This document shows positions 29,866 to 38,950 of a stretch of 64,000 nt of DNA, one piece after another. The DNA is from Flavobacterium fluvii (GTDB lineage: Bacteria; Bacteroidota; Bacteroidia; Flavobacteriales; Flavobacteriaceae): positions 124,001 to 188,000 of the forward strand of contig NZ_FQWB01000001.1 of NCBI RefSeq assembly GCF_900129545.1, given 5' to 3'. Numbering within the stretch: position 1 is the stretch's first letter; each line of letters starts with the position of its first letter. The position numbers and the translations under genes were made by a program. The notes below the pieces were generated by a model. It had not been told where the DNA came from and searched no databases. It worked only from the letters and a program-made list of their open reading frames with translations.

Positions 29866-30490
29866 CAAACTGCAATATATCTCCCAAGGAGAAAGTGTCG
29901 AAGAGCAATTGTACAACATTCATCAAGCCTTGGACAACGGCTGCGATTGGATACAAATGCGATTCAAATACCAAAAACCAAAAAAAACATTTGCTTTGGC
30001 GGAAGCCGTAAAATTTTTATGTGAAGAATACCTAGCCAATTTCATCATCAACGACGATGTAGATTTAGCCAAACAATTTGCTGCTGACGGAGTTCATCTT
30101 GGACTTTCGGATATGGGCGTTGCAGATGCAAGAACTATTTTGGGTAAAACCAAAATCATTGGAGCAACCGCAAATACGTTTGAAGACATAATCCGTCAAG
30201 TAAATAATGGTTGTGATTATATTGGTTTAGGGCCTTTTCAACACACCAAAACCAAAAATAATTTAAGCCCAATACTGGGACTTGAGGGATACCAATCCAT
30301 AATAACCAAACTGAACGATCAACAAGTTGAAATACCCATTTATGCTATTGGCGGCATTACACTAGAAAATGTAGATGATTTAATGGCAACCGGAATTCAC
30401 GGCATCGCTGTTTCTGGAATCATTACCAAAAGTGACCAAAAAAACAAACTCATTACTGAACTTAACGAAAAACTCTATGTCACCATTTAA
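29858..30490 (+). CDS. thiE: Thiamine phosphate synthase ThiE
   Basis: 210 aa. Joins HMP-PP and thiazole phosphate to give thiamine phosphate. All core ThiE motifs are seen: WIQMRFKY (variant of the usual QLR), [46 protein letters not shown], and [10 protein letters not shown]. Probably the true ThiE of the two paralogues in the operon. Overlaps thiD by 8 bp and thiG by 14 bp. Confidence 0.95.
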   Translation: MYNKLQYISQGESVEEQLYNIHQALDNGCDWIQMRFKYQKPKKTFALAEAVKFLCEEYLANFIINDDVDLAKQFAADGVHLGLSDMGVADARTILGKTKIIGATANTFEDIIRQVNNGCDYIGLGPFQHTKTKNNLSPILGLEGYQSIITKLNDQQVEIPIYAIGGITLENVDDLMATGIHGIAVSGIITKSDQKNKLITELNEKLYVTI

Positions 30491-31247
30491 AATAGGAAAC
30501 AAAACATTCGAATCCCGCTTGTTTTTGGGAACTGGAAAATTCGGTTCCAATCAGCAAATGGAAGAAGCCATCTTGGCATCAGGAAGCGAATTGGTTACGG
30601 TAGCGCTAAAACGTGTCGATTTGGAAACCGAAACCGATGCCATTTTAGCACATCTCAAACATCCACGAATTAATTTATTACCCAATACTTCTGGGGCACG
30701 AAATGCGAAAGAAGCCGTTTTTGCCGCACAATTGGCAAGGGAAGCTTTGGAAACCAATTGGCTGAAATTGGAAATTCATCCCGATCCAAGATACCTTTTA
30801 CCTGACCCCATTGAAACCTTGAAAGCCACGGAAGAACTGGCCAAGTTAGGATTTATCGTTTTGCCTTACATTCACGCTGACCCGGTTTTGTGCAAACGTC
30901 TGGAAGATGCCGGAACATCGGCAGTAATGCCTTTGGGTTCGCCAATTGGAAGCAACAAAGGATTAAAAACCATCGATTTCTTGGAAATCATCATCGAACA
31001 AAGTAAAGTTCCCGTAATCATTGACGCAGGAATTGGCGCACCATCGGATGCTGTAAAAGCAATGGAATTGGGTGCTGATGCCGTTTTGGTAAACACGGCT
31101 ATTGCTGTTGCAGGAAATCCAAAACTAATGGCAGAAGCTTTCAAAGAAGCCGTAATTGCAGGACGAAAAGCCTATGAAGCACAATTGGCTCAAAAGGTAA
31201 ATCGAGCAATAGCTTCAAGTCCTTTGACGGCTTTTTTATATGAATAG
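30477..31247 (+). CDS. thiG: Thiazole synthase ThiG
   Basis: 256 aa from the ATG at 30477 ([22 protein letters not shown]); an upstream in-frame Met lies inside thiE and is rejected. Forms the thiazole ring from DXP, dehydroglycine and ThiS thiocarboxylate. Conserved LGTGKF, the substrate-binding VTVALKRV with its lysine, [22 protein letters not shown], and [13 protein letters not shown]. Full length. A long inverted repeat separates it from thiH. Confidence 0.97.
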   Translation: MSPFKIGNKTFESRLFLGTGKFGSNQQMEEAILASGSELVTVALKRVDLETETDAILAHLKHPRINLLPNTSGARNAKEAVFAAQLAREALETNWLKLEIHPDPRYLLPDPIETLKATEELAKLGFIVLPYIHADPVLCKRLEDAGTSAVMPLGSPIGSNKGLKTIDFLEIIIEQSKVPVIIDAGIGAPSDAVKAMELGADAVLVNTAIAVAGNPKLMAEAFKEAVIAGRKAYEAQLAQKVNRAIASSPLTAFLYE

Positions 31248-31252
31248 TTTAA

Positions 31253-31339
31253 CCACAAAGACACGAAGAAAAGCACAAAGTTCACAAATTTCAATACCTT
31301 TTTACAATAAAAAAACTTTGTGACTTTGCGTCTTTGTGG
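31253..31339. repeat. Long imperfect inverted repeat between thiG and thiH
   Basis: The left arm 31253-31283 (CCACAAAGACACGAAG, then CACAAAGTT) is complementary to the right arm 31314-31339 (AACTTTGTGACTTTGCGTC, then TTTGTGG), with a short bulge on the left. It starts 6 bp after the thiG stop and ends 16 bp before the thiH ATG. Confidence 0.75.
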
Positions 31340-31354
31340 CAAAAAAATAAAAAA

Positions 31355-32476
31355 ATGAACACATTCAAATCGGTTTTTGAACAATACGACTGGGATACAA
31401 TTCAAACCAAGATTTACCAAACTTCCGCACAGGAAGTCGAAAATGCGTTAGGTAAAAACAAACGCAATCTGGATGATTTTCTGGCTTTGATTTCGCCGGC
31501 CGCCCAACCTTATTTGGAACAAATGGCTCAATTAAGCCACGAGTTAACCAAAAAAAGGTTTGGCAAAACCATCCAAATGTATGCGCCTTTGTATTTGAGC
31601 AACGAATGCCAAAACATTTGTACTTATTGCGGTTTCAGTTTAGACAACAAAATCAAGCGAAAAACACTTACTGAAAGCGAAATCACATTGGAAGTCGAAG
31701 CCTTGAAAAAAGCAGGATTCGACCACGTTTTATTAGTGACCGGCGAAGCCAATTATACCGTAAACATTAATTATTTTTTAAAGTCAGTGGCTCAAATAAA
31801 AAATGATTTTTCGACGATTTCTGTGGAAGTGCAACCTTTGTCAACTGAAGAATACGAGCAATTGCACACTGCCGGAGTCTATTCGGTTTTAGTCTATCAG
31901 GAAACTTACCATCGGGATGTGTACAAACAATACCATACCAAAGGCAAAAAATCCAATTTCGCCTTTCGGTTGGAAACTCCGGATCGGGTGGGAACTGCAG
32001 GAATTCATAAAATAGGTTTGGGCGTTTTATTGGGATTGGAAGATTGGCGAACGGATAGTTTTTTCAATGCTTTACATTTGGATTATCTGCAAAAAACCTA
32101 TTGGCAAACCAAATACACTGTTTCTTTCCCTAGATTGCGTCCTGCCGAAGGAGTTATTAAACCCAACTTTATTATGGACGATAAAGACTTGGCTCAACTC
32201 ATTTGTGCGTATCGTTTGTGGAATGAGGATTTGGAAATTTCGCTCTCAACCCGTGAAAATGAAAAATTCCGTGATAACATCATTCCGTTGGGAATTACGA
32301 GTATGAGCGCTGGTTCCAAAACCAATCCGGGTGGTTATGTAGTGGATCCACAGTCCTTGGAACAATTTGAAATCAGCGATGAACGTTCCGCTTCGGAAAT
32401 TGCAGCACTCATTTCCAACAAAGGATATGAACCGGTTTGGAAAGACTGGGATAGAAGTTACGCAACAATAGATTAA
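31355..32476 (+). CDS. thiH: 2-iminoacetate synthase ThiH
   Basis: 373 aa from the ATG at 31355; the upstream in-frame Met sits inside the repeat arm. Radical SAM tyrosine lyase that makes dehydroglycine for ThiG. The cluster motif CQNICTYC (CX3CX2C) is near residues 86-93, followed by GF, and the C-terminal part carries SMSAGSKTNPGGY as in the ThiH/biotin and thiamine synthesis-associated domain. Its presence implies the oxygen-independent thiazole route rather than the ThiO glycine oxidase route. Confidence 0.97.
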   Translation: MNTFKSVFEQYDWDTIQTKIYQTSAQEVENALGKNKRNLDDFLALISPAAQPYLEQMAQLSHELTKKRFGKTIQMYAPLYLSNECQNICTYCGFSLDNKIKRKTLTESEITLEVEALKKAGFDHVLLVTGEANYTVNINYFLKSVAQIKNDFSTISVEVQPLSTEEYEQLHTAGVYSVLVYQETYHRDVYKQYHTKGKKSNFAFRLETPDRVGTAGIHKIGLGVLLGLEDWRTDSFFNALHLDYLQKTYWQTKYTVSFPRLRPAEGVIKPNFIMDDKDLAQLICAYRLWNEDLEISLSTRENEKFRDNIIPLGITSMSAGSKTNPGGYVVDPQSLEQFEISDERSASEIAALISNKGYEPVWKDWDRSYATID

Positions 32477-32495
32477 CGTTTTTGATTTTAGAATA

Positions 32496-33206
32496 ATGAG
32501 TGTAATACAAGAATTTTTACGATACAACCGCCAAATGATGTTACCCGAAATAGGTGATTCGGGGCAGGAAAAACTCAAAAAAGCGAAGGTTTTAGTCATT
32601 GGCGCGGGCGGTTTGGGCTGTCCTATTTTGCAATACATCGCTACGGCAGGAGTTGGAACTATAGGGATTATAGATTTTGACAAAATCGAAATTCACAACT
32701 TGCACCGCCAGATTTTATATACCGAAAATCAAGTGGGTCAAGCCAAAGCCGCAACGGCAAAATCAGTGTTGAAAAACCTGAATCCTTTGATTACCGTTAG
32801 CGCTTTTGAAGAAAAACTAACTATTGAAAACGCTGTTGAAATCATCCAAGATTTTGATGTCGTTGTGGATGGATGCGATAATTTCGCCACCCGTTATTTA
32901 GTGAATGACACTTGCGTGGCTTTAGGTAAATCATTGGTTTACGGCAGTATCCTTAAACATGAAGGACAACTGGCCGTTTTCAATCATAATGGAAGTAAAA
33001 ACCTCCGGGATTTATTTCCTGAACCACCCAATTCTGAAGATGTTCCTAATTGCAATTTAAACGGCGTTATGGGCACACTTCCGGGAATTATTGGCACGAT
33101 GATGGGACACGAAACTTTGAAATTGATAATGGATTTACCAATATTGGAAAACGAATTGGTACTTTTCAACACCTTGAATTGGAGTTTCAATAAACTTAAA
33201 TTTTAA
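32496..33206 (+). CDS. thiF: ThiF/MoeB-family adenylyltransferase
   Basis: 236 aa. E1-like enzyme that adenylates the C-terminus of ThiS. Nucleotide-binding GAGGLGCP near 38-45, HNLHRQILY, and the catalytic-Cys region VPNCNLNGVMGTLPG near 180-194. Shorter than E. coli ThiF and it lacks an obvious pair of CXXC zinc motifs. Last gene of the thi operon; its end overlaps the convergent MOSC gene by 11 bp. Whether it also serves MoaD cannot be told from sequence. Confidence 0.92.
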   Translation: MSVIQEFLRYNRQMMLPEIGDSGQEKLKKAKVLVIGAGGLGCPILQYIATAGVGTIGIIDFDKIEIHNLHRQILYTENQVGQAKAATAKSVLKNLNPLITVSAFEEKLTIENAVEIIQDFDVVVDGCDNFATRYLVNDTCVALGKSLVYGSILKHEGQLAVFNHNGSKNLRDLFPEPPNSEDVPNCNLNGVMGTLPGIIGTMMGHETLKLIMDLPILENELVLFNTLNWSFNKLKF

Positions 33207-33990
33207 AAGTCAAATCATCTCCAACAGCAATTGTTCCTTCATTCAGAGAAAAGATGTTTGTCCCAAAAAAAACATTGTTGTTTGATGTCCGATAAGTGCT
33301 CAATGTTTTTAGCGGTTCTTTGAACACAATACCTGTCTTCGGATTGTTGTTGACCATCACGCACCTGCCACTGGGTTTGACATTTTGAAATTTTACAGTT
33401 CCAATTTGGAAAGCATCAAAAAAGTCTTCTTCGTGGGGAAGCTGACTACTAATAACAATATTGGGTCTGAATCTTTGGATCGTTACCTTTTCTTTTAATT
33501 TTTCGTTTAAAAATTCCAAACTTTTGGACCCGATTAACAAATAAGGATAACCATCAGCTAAACTGACATTCAGGGTTTGATTTAATCGAGAACTATTGTG
33601 TTTTCTGTCGCCTTTGTTAAGGATTTTTACTAATTTACAACTAAAACCAAGTGCTTCGCTGAACCATTTTGAAGTTGCTTTATTCACTTCAACGACCATG
33701 CTTTCATCATCCCAAACTTTTGAAAAAACAGGTTCATTCAGGCTTTCTTCAATTAAAAATTCGTGGGTTGAATCATAATGCGAAATTTCAATTTTGTTTC
33801 CTTTAATATTTGGATAAAACTGGCTCAATTTAGGATATTCTCTTTGGGTTATAAATTGATTTTCCTCATCTATCAGCATCCATCTTCGATCTTTTTCAAA
33901 ACCCATTTCTTCGGCTTTGGCACTTTGAACAGTAATTCCAGCAAGACTTTTGATGGGATAAATGTATAATTCCTTTACAACGTAATTCAT
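33196..33990 (-). CDS. MOSC domain-containing protein
   Basis: 264 aa. N-terminal MOSC beta-barrel (ELYIYPIKSLAGITVQSAK...RRWMLIDEENQFITQREYPKL, about 1-110), then the MOSC domain (about 120-264), with FRPNIVIS near 170 and GRCVMVN near 213, the latter carrying the conserved Cys expected to bind sulfur or molybdenum cofactor. Relatives include the mitochondrial amidoxime-reducing component and YcbX; a fused ferredoxin domain is absent. Lies 2 bp after the aat stop on the same strand, so the two are co-transcribed. Confidence 0.88.
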   Translation of the reverse strand: MNYVVKELYIYPIKSLAGITVQSAKAEEMGFEKDRRWMLIDEENQFITQREYPKLSQFYPNIKGNKIEISHYDSTHEFLIEESLNEPVFSKVWDDESMVVEVNKATSKWFSEALGFSCKLVKILNKGDRKHNSSRLNQTLNVSLADGYPYLLIGSKSLEFLNEKLKEKVTIQRFRPNIVISSQLPHEEDFFDAFQIGTVKFQNVKPSGRCVMVNNNPKTGIVFKEPLKTLSTYRTSNNNVFFGTNIFSLNEGTIAVGDDLTFKI

Positions 33991-33992
33991 GA

Positions 33993-34631
33993 TTATTCAC
34001 TTTTTAAAATTTCAATAAAATCAGTTCTGTCAATTTCGCGACAGCCCAAACTTTCGAGATGTTCGTTATAAACCTGACAATCCAAAATTTTGTAATTCCC
34101 TTTTTTCAATTGGTTGACCAAAGTTATAAAAGCCACTTTGGAAGCATTCGAAACCTTGGAAAACATACTTTCTCCGCAGAAAATGTGACCCAAATCAACA
34201 CCATATAAACCGCCAACCAATTCATCGTTTTGCCAAACCTCAACCGATTTTGCAATTCCCAATTCATTTAATTTACAATAGGCTTCAATCATGTCGTTGG
34301 TAATCCAGGTTCCGTTTTGTCCATCGCGTTTTACTTGCTGACAATTCGAAATAACATCCCTGAAATTCTGGTTGAAAGTAACCCTGAAAATATTTCGATT
34401 CAAGATGTTTCGCATACTTTTTGAAACCACCAATTCATCCAAAAACAACACCATTCTAGAATTGGGCGACCACCAAATAATAGGCTCATCATCTTCAAAC
34501 CAAGGGAAAATGCCGCTTTTGTAAGCCAACAGCAATCGTTCCGTAGACAAATCGCCTCCAATGGCAAGAATTCCATCTAAATTGGCATTTGAAACAGGAG
34601 GAAAAAATAATTCTTTGGATAAAACATGCAT
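33993..34631 (-). CDS. aat: Leucyl/phenylalanyl-tRNA--protein transferase
   Basis: 212 aa from the ATG at 34631 (MHVLSKELFFPP); a GTG-initiated extension upstream is unlikely. Adds Leu or Phe to N-terminal Arg/Lys of proteins, marking them for ClpAP/ClpS degradation. Family motifs: GILAIGGDLSTERLLLAYKSGIFPWF, PIIWWSPNSRMVLF, the GLYGVDLGHIFCGESMFSKVSNASKVAF block, and the final DCQVYNEHLESLGC. Full length and apparently active. Confidence 0.96.
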   Translation of the reverse strand: MHVLSKELFFPPVSNANLDGILAIGGDLSTERLLLAYKSGIFPWFEDDEPIIWWSPNSRMVLFLDELVVSKSMRNILNRNIFRVTFNQNFRDVISNCQQVKRDGQNGTWITNDMIEAYCKLNELGIAKSVEVWQNDELVGGLYGVDLGHIFCGESMFSKVSNASKVAFITLVNQLKKGNYKILDCQVYNEHLESLGCREIDRTDFIEILKSE

Positions 34632-34708
34632 ACTAAAGGGACAAAAGTATAAATTTGGCAACGCTAATTTACATTTTAAAATTCAATCCTAAAATTTTTA
34701 TAAATAGA

Positions 34709-35446
34709 ATGAAAACCAAACTTGTCACGTTCCTCTTATCCTTATTGGTTTTCTTGGGAAATGCCCAATCTAAAGACACGATTGCTGCGATAAAAAATCA
34801 GGAGAAAATCTCGTGCAAACAATTTATTGCCCCAGTTGCCCTGATAACCTCGGGAGCATTGCTCATAAACACGGCTCTTAACAAGGATTTACAATCGAAC
34901 GCCAACAACTTTTTTGGAGAAGATTTTCATACCTCTGCCGATAATTTCCTTCCATTTGTTCCCGTTGCGCAAATCTATTTAGGAAAATCATTGGGATTTA
35001 AACCGAAAAACAATTTCAAACAACAAACAATAAACATCATTGTTGCCAATGCCATAGACGCTGCGGTATTCACGACATTAAAATACACTATTAAAAAAGA
35101 AAGACCGGATCAATCGGATAATTTAAGTTTTCCTTCGGGACATACAGCGATAGCTTTTACAAATGCTTCTTTGTTGTATTACGAATACAAAGATTCGAAT
35201 TTATGGTATGCCAGCAGCGGATTTTTGTTTGCAACGGCAACGGGAGTTCTCCGAATTGCCAACAACAAACACTACACTTCCGATGTTCTTGCCGGCGCAG
35301 GAATTGGATTGGCATCGGGATTGATAGTTTCGTATTGGAATCCGTTCAAGTCGGTGACTTTTGGAAAAAAGAAAAAAACAACAGCTTTTGTTTATCCACA
35401 AATTGGAAGTCAAATTGGGATGGGAGCCATTGTTCAACTGAATTAA
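34709..35446 (+). CDS. PAP2-family phosphatase
   Basis: 245 aa from the ATG at 34709, which starts a signal peptide (cleavage near GNAQ). PAP2 (acid phosphatase/vanadium haloperoxidase) motifs: KKERPDQ, FPSGHTAIAF, and NNKHYTSDVLAGAGIG, with the catalytic His in SGH and the second His in KHYTSD. Several hydrophobic segments place it in the inner membrane or periplasm. Probable substrates are lipid phosphates such as undecaprenyl pyrophosphate or phosphatidic acid. Divergent from aat. Confidence 0.9.
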   Translation: MKTKLVTFLLSLLVFLGNAQSKDTIAAIKNQEKISCKQFIAPVALITSGALLINTALNKDLQSNANNFFGEDFHTSADNFLPFVPVAQIYLGKSLGFKPKNNFKQQTINIIVANAIDAAVFTTLKYTIKKERPDQSDNLSFPSGHTAIAFTNASLLYYEYKDSNLWYASSGFLFATATGVLRIANNKHYTSDVLAGAGIGLASGLIVSYWNPFKSVTFGKKKKTTAFVYPQIGSQIGMGAIVQLN

Positions 35447-35460
35447 TTTCACGCAAGTCC

Positions 35461-35494
35461 AAAAAAAAGCCTTGAAAATTTCAAGGCTTTTTTT
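35461..35494. terminator. Bidirectional terminator between PAP2 and DUF3127 genes
   Basis: A stem of AAGCCTTGAAA type with its complement and a very short loop, flanked by A8 and T7, 12-14 bp from both convergent stop codons. Confidence 0.9.
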
Positions 35495-35506
35495 AAAAAC
35501 TATTTT

Positions 35507-35884
35507 TTAGAACGGTAAGTCGTCCGGTTCTTCTTCGTTTAGGCTTGTCGCTGGTGGAAATGCAGCCGCTGCAGGCATTGGTGGCGCTTGTGCTGGTGCA
35601 GATTCAGCTTGTGCTTTTCCAATTCTCCAACCTTGGATGGTATTGAAATAAACGGTTTCTCCCTGTGGATTGGTCCATTCGCGACCTCTCAAGTTGATGT
35701 CAATTTTCACGGCTTCTCCCACTTGGTAATTATTCAACAAATCACATTTGTCTTGAACAAACTGAACCAAAATATGTTGTGGATATTGTTCGTCTGTTGT
35801 AACAACAACATCTCTTTTTTTGAAACCTGCAGATCCAACCTCTTTGGTTTGATCGATCATTTTAATTTTTCCTGTAACTTCCAT
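35507..35884 (-). CDS. DUF3127 protein with an SSB-like acidic tail
   Basis: 125 aa. Residues 1-about 85 form the DUF3127 domain, an OB-like beta domain seen in Bacteroidota (MEVTGKIKMIDQTKEVGSAGFKKRDVVVTTDEQYPQ...). An Ala/Pro/Gln-rich linker (about 92-112) then leads to an acidic tip ending DDLPF. That layout, OB fold, flexible linker and D-D-hydrophobic-P-F end, is the layout of single-stranded DNA-binding protein, whose last residues recruit repair proteins. A role in DNA metabolism is inferred, not shown. Confidence 0.85.
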   Translation of the reverse strand: MEVTGKIKMIDQTKEVGSAGFKKRDVVVTTDEQYPQHILVQFVQDKCDLLNNYQVGEAVKIDINLRGREWTNPQGETVYFNTIQGWRIGKAQAESAPAQAPPMPAAAAFPPATSLNEEEPDDLPF

Positions 35885-35910
35885 CTTAATTTTATTTATT
35901 TATATTGTTG

Positions 35911-36066
35911 TTATTCGGCTTCTATTTTATTGACATTGAGCAAGCTCATCAGGAATAAAAACTTCCTTTTCAATAAATTTTGGTTTACAAATATATCATT
36001 TTCTTCAATAGCAGACAAACAATTAACAGCGTCTAATTTTTTAAAATCATTGGATGAAAAAGGCAT
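35911..36066 (-). CDS. Possible small ORF of 51 codons, unknown
   Basis: ATG at 36066, stop at 35911, preceded by GGAG-TAAAA. The peptide (MPFSSNDFKKLDAVNC...NKIEAE) has a normal amino-acid mix and a hydrophobic FLFLMSLL stretch. It lies 26 bp upstream of the DUF3127 gene on the same strand. Its frame is open about 20 codons further upstream without another ATG, so it might also be the tail of a decayed gene. No family recognised. Confidence 0.3.
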   Translation of the reverse strand: MPFSSNDFKKLDAVNCLSAIEENDIFVNQNLLKRKFLFLMSLLNVNKIEAE

Positions 36067-36161
36067 TTTTACTCCGCCAAAATCATAATTTTTACAGCTT
36101 AAAAAAAGTGTAAAATAAGAATCAGATTATTTCGTTATATTTATGCCACAAATCCTATTTT

Positions 36162-37307
36162 ATGCAATTTTCCAAAAGTAGAAATACGACTCGCTGGGTT
36201 ATCATTTTCGCTTCTTTTTTAATTATTTCGATGATACTTTGGAATACCTACAATTTTTTCCAAATTTTCAAAAACGAAGAGCGGCTGAAAATGAATCTTT
36301 GGGCGAATGCGCAAAAAACCCTCATCAATGCCGGAGAAACTACCGACGTGGAACTTCCGCTGCTGATTTTCAGCAACAATACTTCAATCCCGATAATTCT
36401 AACCGAGAACGACAACATTATCAACACGGTCAATATCGACGAGGAAATTGTCAAGAACAAGGAAAAAGCCAAAGACTTTTTATCTGGTTTAAAAAGCGAA
36501 AATGACCCAATCGAGATTGAATATGTGCCGGGAAAATTTCAATATTTGTATTATGGAGATTCGGCTTTATTGAACAAGCTAAAGTATTACCCCATTGCCC
36601 TGTTGCTGATAATCGTCCTTTTTGCAGGCCTGGTCTATAATTTTTACAGAAGTACCAAAATGGCGACCCAAAACAAACTTTGGGCGGGAATGGCAAAGGA
36701 AACGGCCCACCAAATAGGCACGCCGCTTTCATCCTTGATTGGCTGGGTCGAAATCCTGAAAGCCGATAATGTGGAAGAAACCACGATTGCCGAAATTGAA
36801 AAAGACATTGACCGCCTGCAGACCATCACGGAGCGTTTTTCCAAAATAGGCTCGGAACCCAAGTTGGAAAACAAGGATATTATAGAAGAAACCCAAAAGT
36901 CATACGACTATTTACAATCCCGATTTTCGAAACAAGTGGAATTTTCTTTTAATTCGCCAAAAGACCCCATCATCGTTTTGATGAATCCCACTTTGCACAG
37001 TTGGACGATAGAAAACTTGGTAAAAAACGCCATCGACGCCATGAAAGGAAGAGGCAAATTAGCTTTAGAGATAATCCAGGAAGGTGATTTGGTGAAAATA
37101 AATGTTTCGGATACCGGAAACGGGATTCCAAAAAACCAATTCAAAAATGTGTTTGAACCTGGATTTACCACCAAAAAACGTGGTTGGGGATTAGGTCTTT
37201 CGCTAACCAAAAGAATTGTCGAAGAATACCACAAAGGAACCATAAAAGTGCTGAATTCAGAGATTGGAAAAGGAACAACGATGCAAATAATTTTTACAAA
37301 AAATTGA
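36162..37307 (+). CDS. Membrane-bound sensor histidine kinase
   Basis: 381 aa. Transmembrane helices at about 11-30 and 143-162 enclose a short periplasmic or extracytoplasmic sensor region of about 110 residues. The H-box is METAHQIGTPLSSLIG-like with the phospho-acceptor His183. The ATPase domain has the N-box VKNAIDAM, G1 DTGNGIP, the F/G2 region GFTTKKRGWGLGLSLTKRIV. All catalytic boxes are present. No response regulator gene lies beside it, so it is an orphan kinase; the signal is unknown. Confidence 0.93.
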   Translation: MQFSKSRNTTRWVIIFASFLIISMILWNTYNFFQIFKNEERLKMNLWANAQKTLINAGETTDVELPLLIFSNNTSIPIILTENDNIINTVNIDEEIVKNKEKAKDFLSGLKSENDPIEIEYVPGKFQYLYYGDSALLNKLKYYPIALLLIIVLFAGLVYNFYRSTKMATQNKLWAGMAKETAHQIGTPLSSLIGWVEILKADNVEETTIAEIEKDIDRLQTITERFSKIGSEPKLENKDIIEETQKSYDYLQSRFSKQVEFSFNSPKDPIIVLMNPTLHSWTIENLVKNAIDAMKGRGKLALEIIQEGDLVKINVSDTGNGIPKNQFKNVFEPGFTTKKRGWGLGLSLTKRIVEEYHKGTIKVLNSEIGKGTTMQIIFTKN

Positions 37308-37369
37308 TCTATTGCACTTTACGTTATTATTTTTAGTACTTTTAACTAATAACCTTAAATGACAACTCT

Positions 37370-37609
37370 ATGGAATTTTTTTATTTTCTTTTGATTGGAG
37401 CCATTTCCGGATGGTTAGGCGGGCAACTTTGGAAAGGTAGCGGCTTTGGTTTGTTTGGCAATATTATTGTAGGGATAATAGGTGGTATTTTTGGTGGTTG
37501 GCTCGCCAGTAAATTTGGCATAGGTGGTGGTGGATTACTTTGGCAGATTATAATTGCGGCTGTTGGCGCCTGGATTTTACTATTCCTTATTAGTTTATTC
37601 AAAAAATAA
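37370..37609 (+). CDS. GlsB/YeaQ/YmgE-family stress-response membrane protein
   Basis: 79 aa, three transmembrane segments with Gly-rich faces (GAISGWLGGQLWKGSGFGLFGNIIVGIIGGIFGG region). The family (transglycosylase-associated) is a small inner-membrane protein often induced by stress; molecular function unknown. Followed by a strong terminator. Confidence 0.9.
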   Translation: MEFFYFLLIGAISGWLGGQLWKGSGFGLFGNIIVGIIGGIFGGWLASKFGIGGGGLLWQIIIAAVGAWILLFLISLFKK

Positions 37610-37620
37610 CAGCTCTGAAA

Positions 37621-37670
37621 TAAAACCAGAAAAGGGATTTCAAACAACTTGAAATCCCTTTTCTGGTTTA
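37621..37670. terminator. Bidirectional terminator between the GlsB-like and transglutaminase genes
   Basis: About 22 bp of near-perfect inverted repeat (core CCAGAAAAGGGATTTCAA with its complement) and a 5-nt loop. Lies between convergent genes ending at 37609 and 37693. Confidence 0.8.
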
Positions 37671-37692
37671 TTGAAATTTATTTCTCCTATTC

Positions 37693-38865
37693 TTAATTTA
37701 ATGGTACTCCAAACCAAGACACTTTCGAAAACATCGTTTTTCTCACGATTTTAGACTTGCTCAAATAACTTTTTACAAACGAAGCATGTTCCTCGGCCAT
37801 AGCCAAATTGGTTTCAATCGATTTTTTTATCGAAGCCACGTTTGAAGCATTTTCGGTCCCTGTTGAACCAACTTTGTAAATTTCGTTTTGACATTTGATT
37901 AGTTTTTCCCTTGGTTTTTGAATCATGTTGTTAATCTCGTCATCCGAAAAAGTAGGTTTGAACTTGTTGTTCCTGTATAAAATAAAATCATTCAACAAAA
38001 CAACCGCCTCGTTCATTTCGGCCACGACGGCATTCAACTTTTCAATGTTTGCATTTTGTCGCAAATAAGTCAATTGTTTCTTTTTGACATCATAATACTC
38101 CACAATCAAGGCATTTTTCAAGCCATTTTTTTCTATTCTTTCAGCAGAAGCAAACAATTGGTCGATTTCCGTCATGCTATTTTGTTTGGCTATTTCTTTA
38201 TCAAAATCGAAGAATTTTTTGTTTTTATTGACTTGAATTTTCCCTTCATAAAACTCGCCATTGGTTATTGGATAATTCAAAAATTGCCATAAATAATCAA
38301 ACGGAATGTGTGAGGCTATCATTTTACTCGGCTCGGCTTTAAAATAATAATTGTTTAATTTTTTTGAAAACTTGCCCTTGTCAACATACCCTGCACCCCA
38401 TGTTGGGTCAAAAACAAACCAGTTCCCATCAATTTTTGCAGCCGTCCAAGCATGGGCCAAGGTGGTTACTTTTCCGTATTGCTTCGTATAACCGTCAATT
38501 ATATAGCTTTCTATTCCTATTTTTTTGGAAAGTTCATTAAAAACCTCGGCATAATCGATGCAAACACCTTTCCTTGTTTTTAAAGTATTCGTGATTTTTT
38601 CTTGAGAAGTTTCATTTGGATTTTGGTTAAACATATTCTTCACGTCATAACTAATATTGGATGCCGTCCAATAAAAAGCAGCCCGAATCTTGTCGTTGTC
38701 CGTTTTGAAATTAGCCTTGATGTAATTGACAATAGCATCCGTAGAAACTGTTGCATTGGCAGGAATGACATTCATTTTGGCATCGACCAAAGTGTAGCCG
38801 GCATTCACTTGACCAAAACTTAAAGTGGAGAAACAAAAAGTAAAAACGAATAAAATATTTTTCAT
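37693..38865 (-). CDS. Exported transglutaminase-like protein
   Basis: 390 aa. Signal peptide at 1-18 (cleavage near SFGQ). The transglutaminase-like core lies at about 60-165, with the triad Cys102 (TRKGVCIDYAEVF), His138 (TTLAHAWTAA) and Asp153 (FVFDPTWG), all intact. The C-terminal half is helical with charged residues and no known domain. In bacteria such domains usually act as proteases or cross-linking enzymes; the substrate is unknown. Periplasmic or surface location inferred from the signal peptide. Confidence 0.88.
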   Translation of the reverse strand: MKNILFVFTFCFSTLSFGQVNAGYTLVDAKMNVIPANATVSTDAIVNYIKANFKTDNDKIRAAFYWTASNISYDVKNMFNQNPNETSQEKITNTLKTRKGVCIDYAEVFNELSKKIGIESYIIDGYTKQYGKVTTLAHAWTAAKIDGNWFVFDPTWGAGYVDKGKFSKKLNNYYFKAEPSKMIASHIPFDYLWQFLNYPITNGEFYEGKIQVNKNKKFFDFDKEIAKQNSMTEIDQLFASAERIEKNGLKNALIVEYYDVKKKQLTYLRQNANIEKLNAVVAEMNEAVVLLNDFILYRNNKFKPTFSDDEINNMIQKPREKLIKCQNEIYKVGSTGTENASNVASIKKSIETNLAMAEEHASFVKSYLSKSKIVRKTMFSKVSWFGVPLN

Positions 38866-38888
38866 TTTACGGGATAAATTATAAAATT

Positions 38889-38920
38889 GAAAGGGAATGG
38901 ATTTTTACCCATTCCCTTTC
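38889..38920 (-). terminator. Terminator after the HIT-family gene
   Basis: A 12-bp inverted repeat (GAAAGGGAATGG and its complement) with an 8-nt loop. On the minus strand a T-rich but broken tract follows, so efficiency is uncertain. Confidence 0.6.
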
Positions 38921-38950
38921 TAAACGAAAATTATGCCAATTTATGAAACA

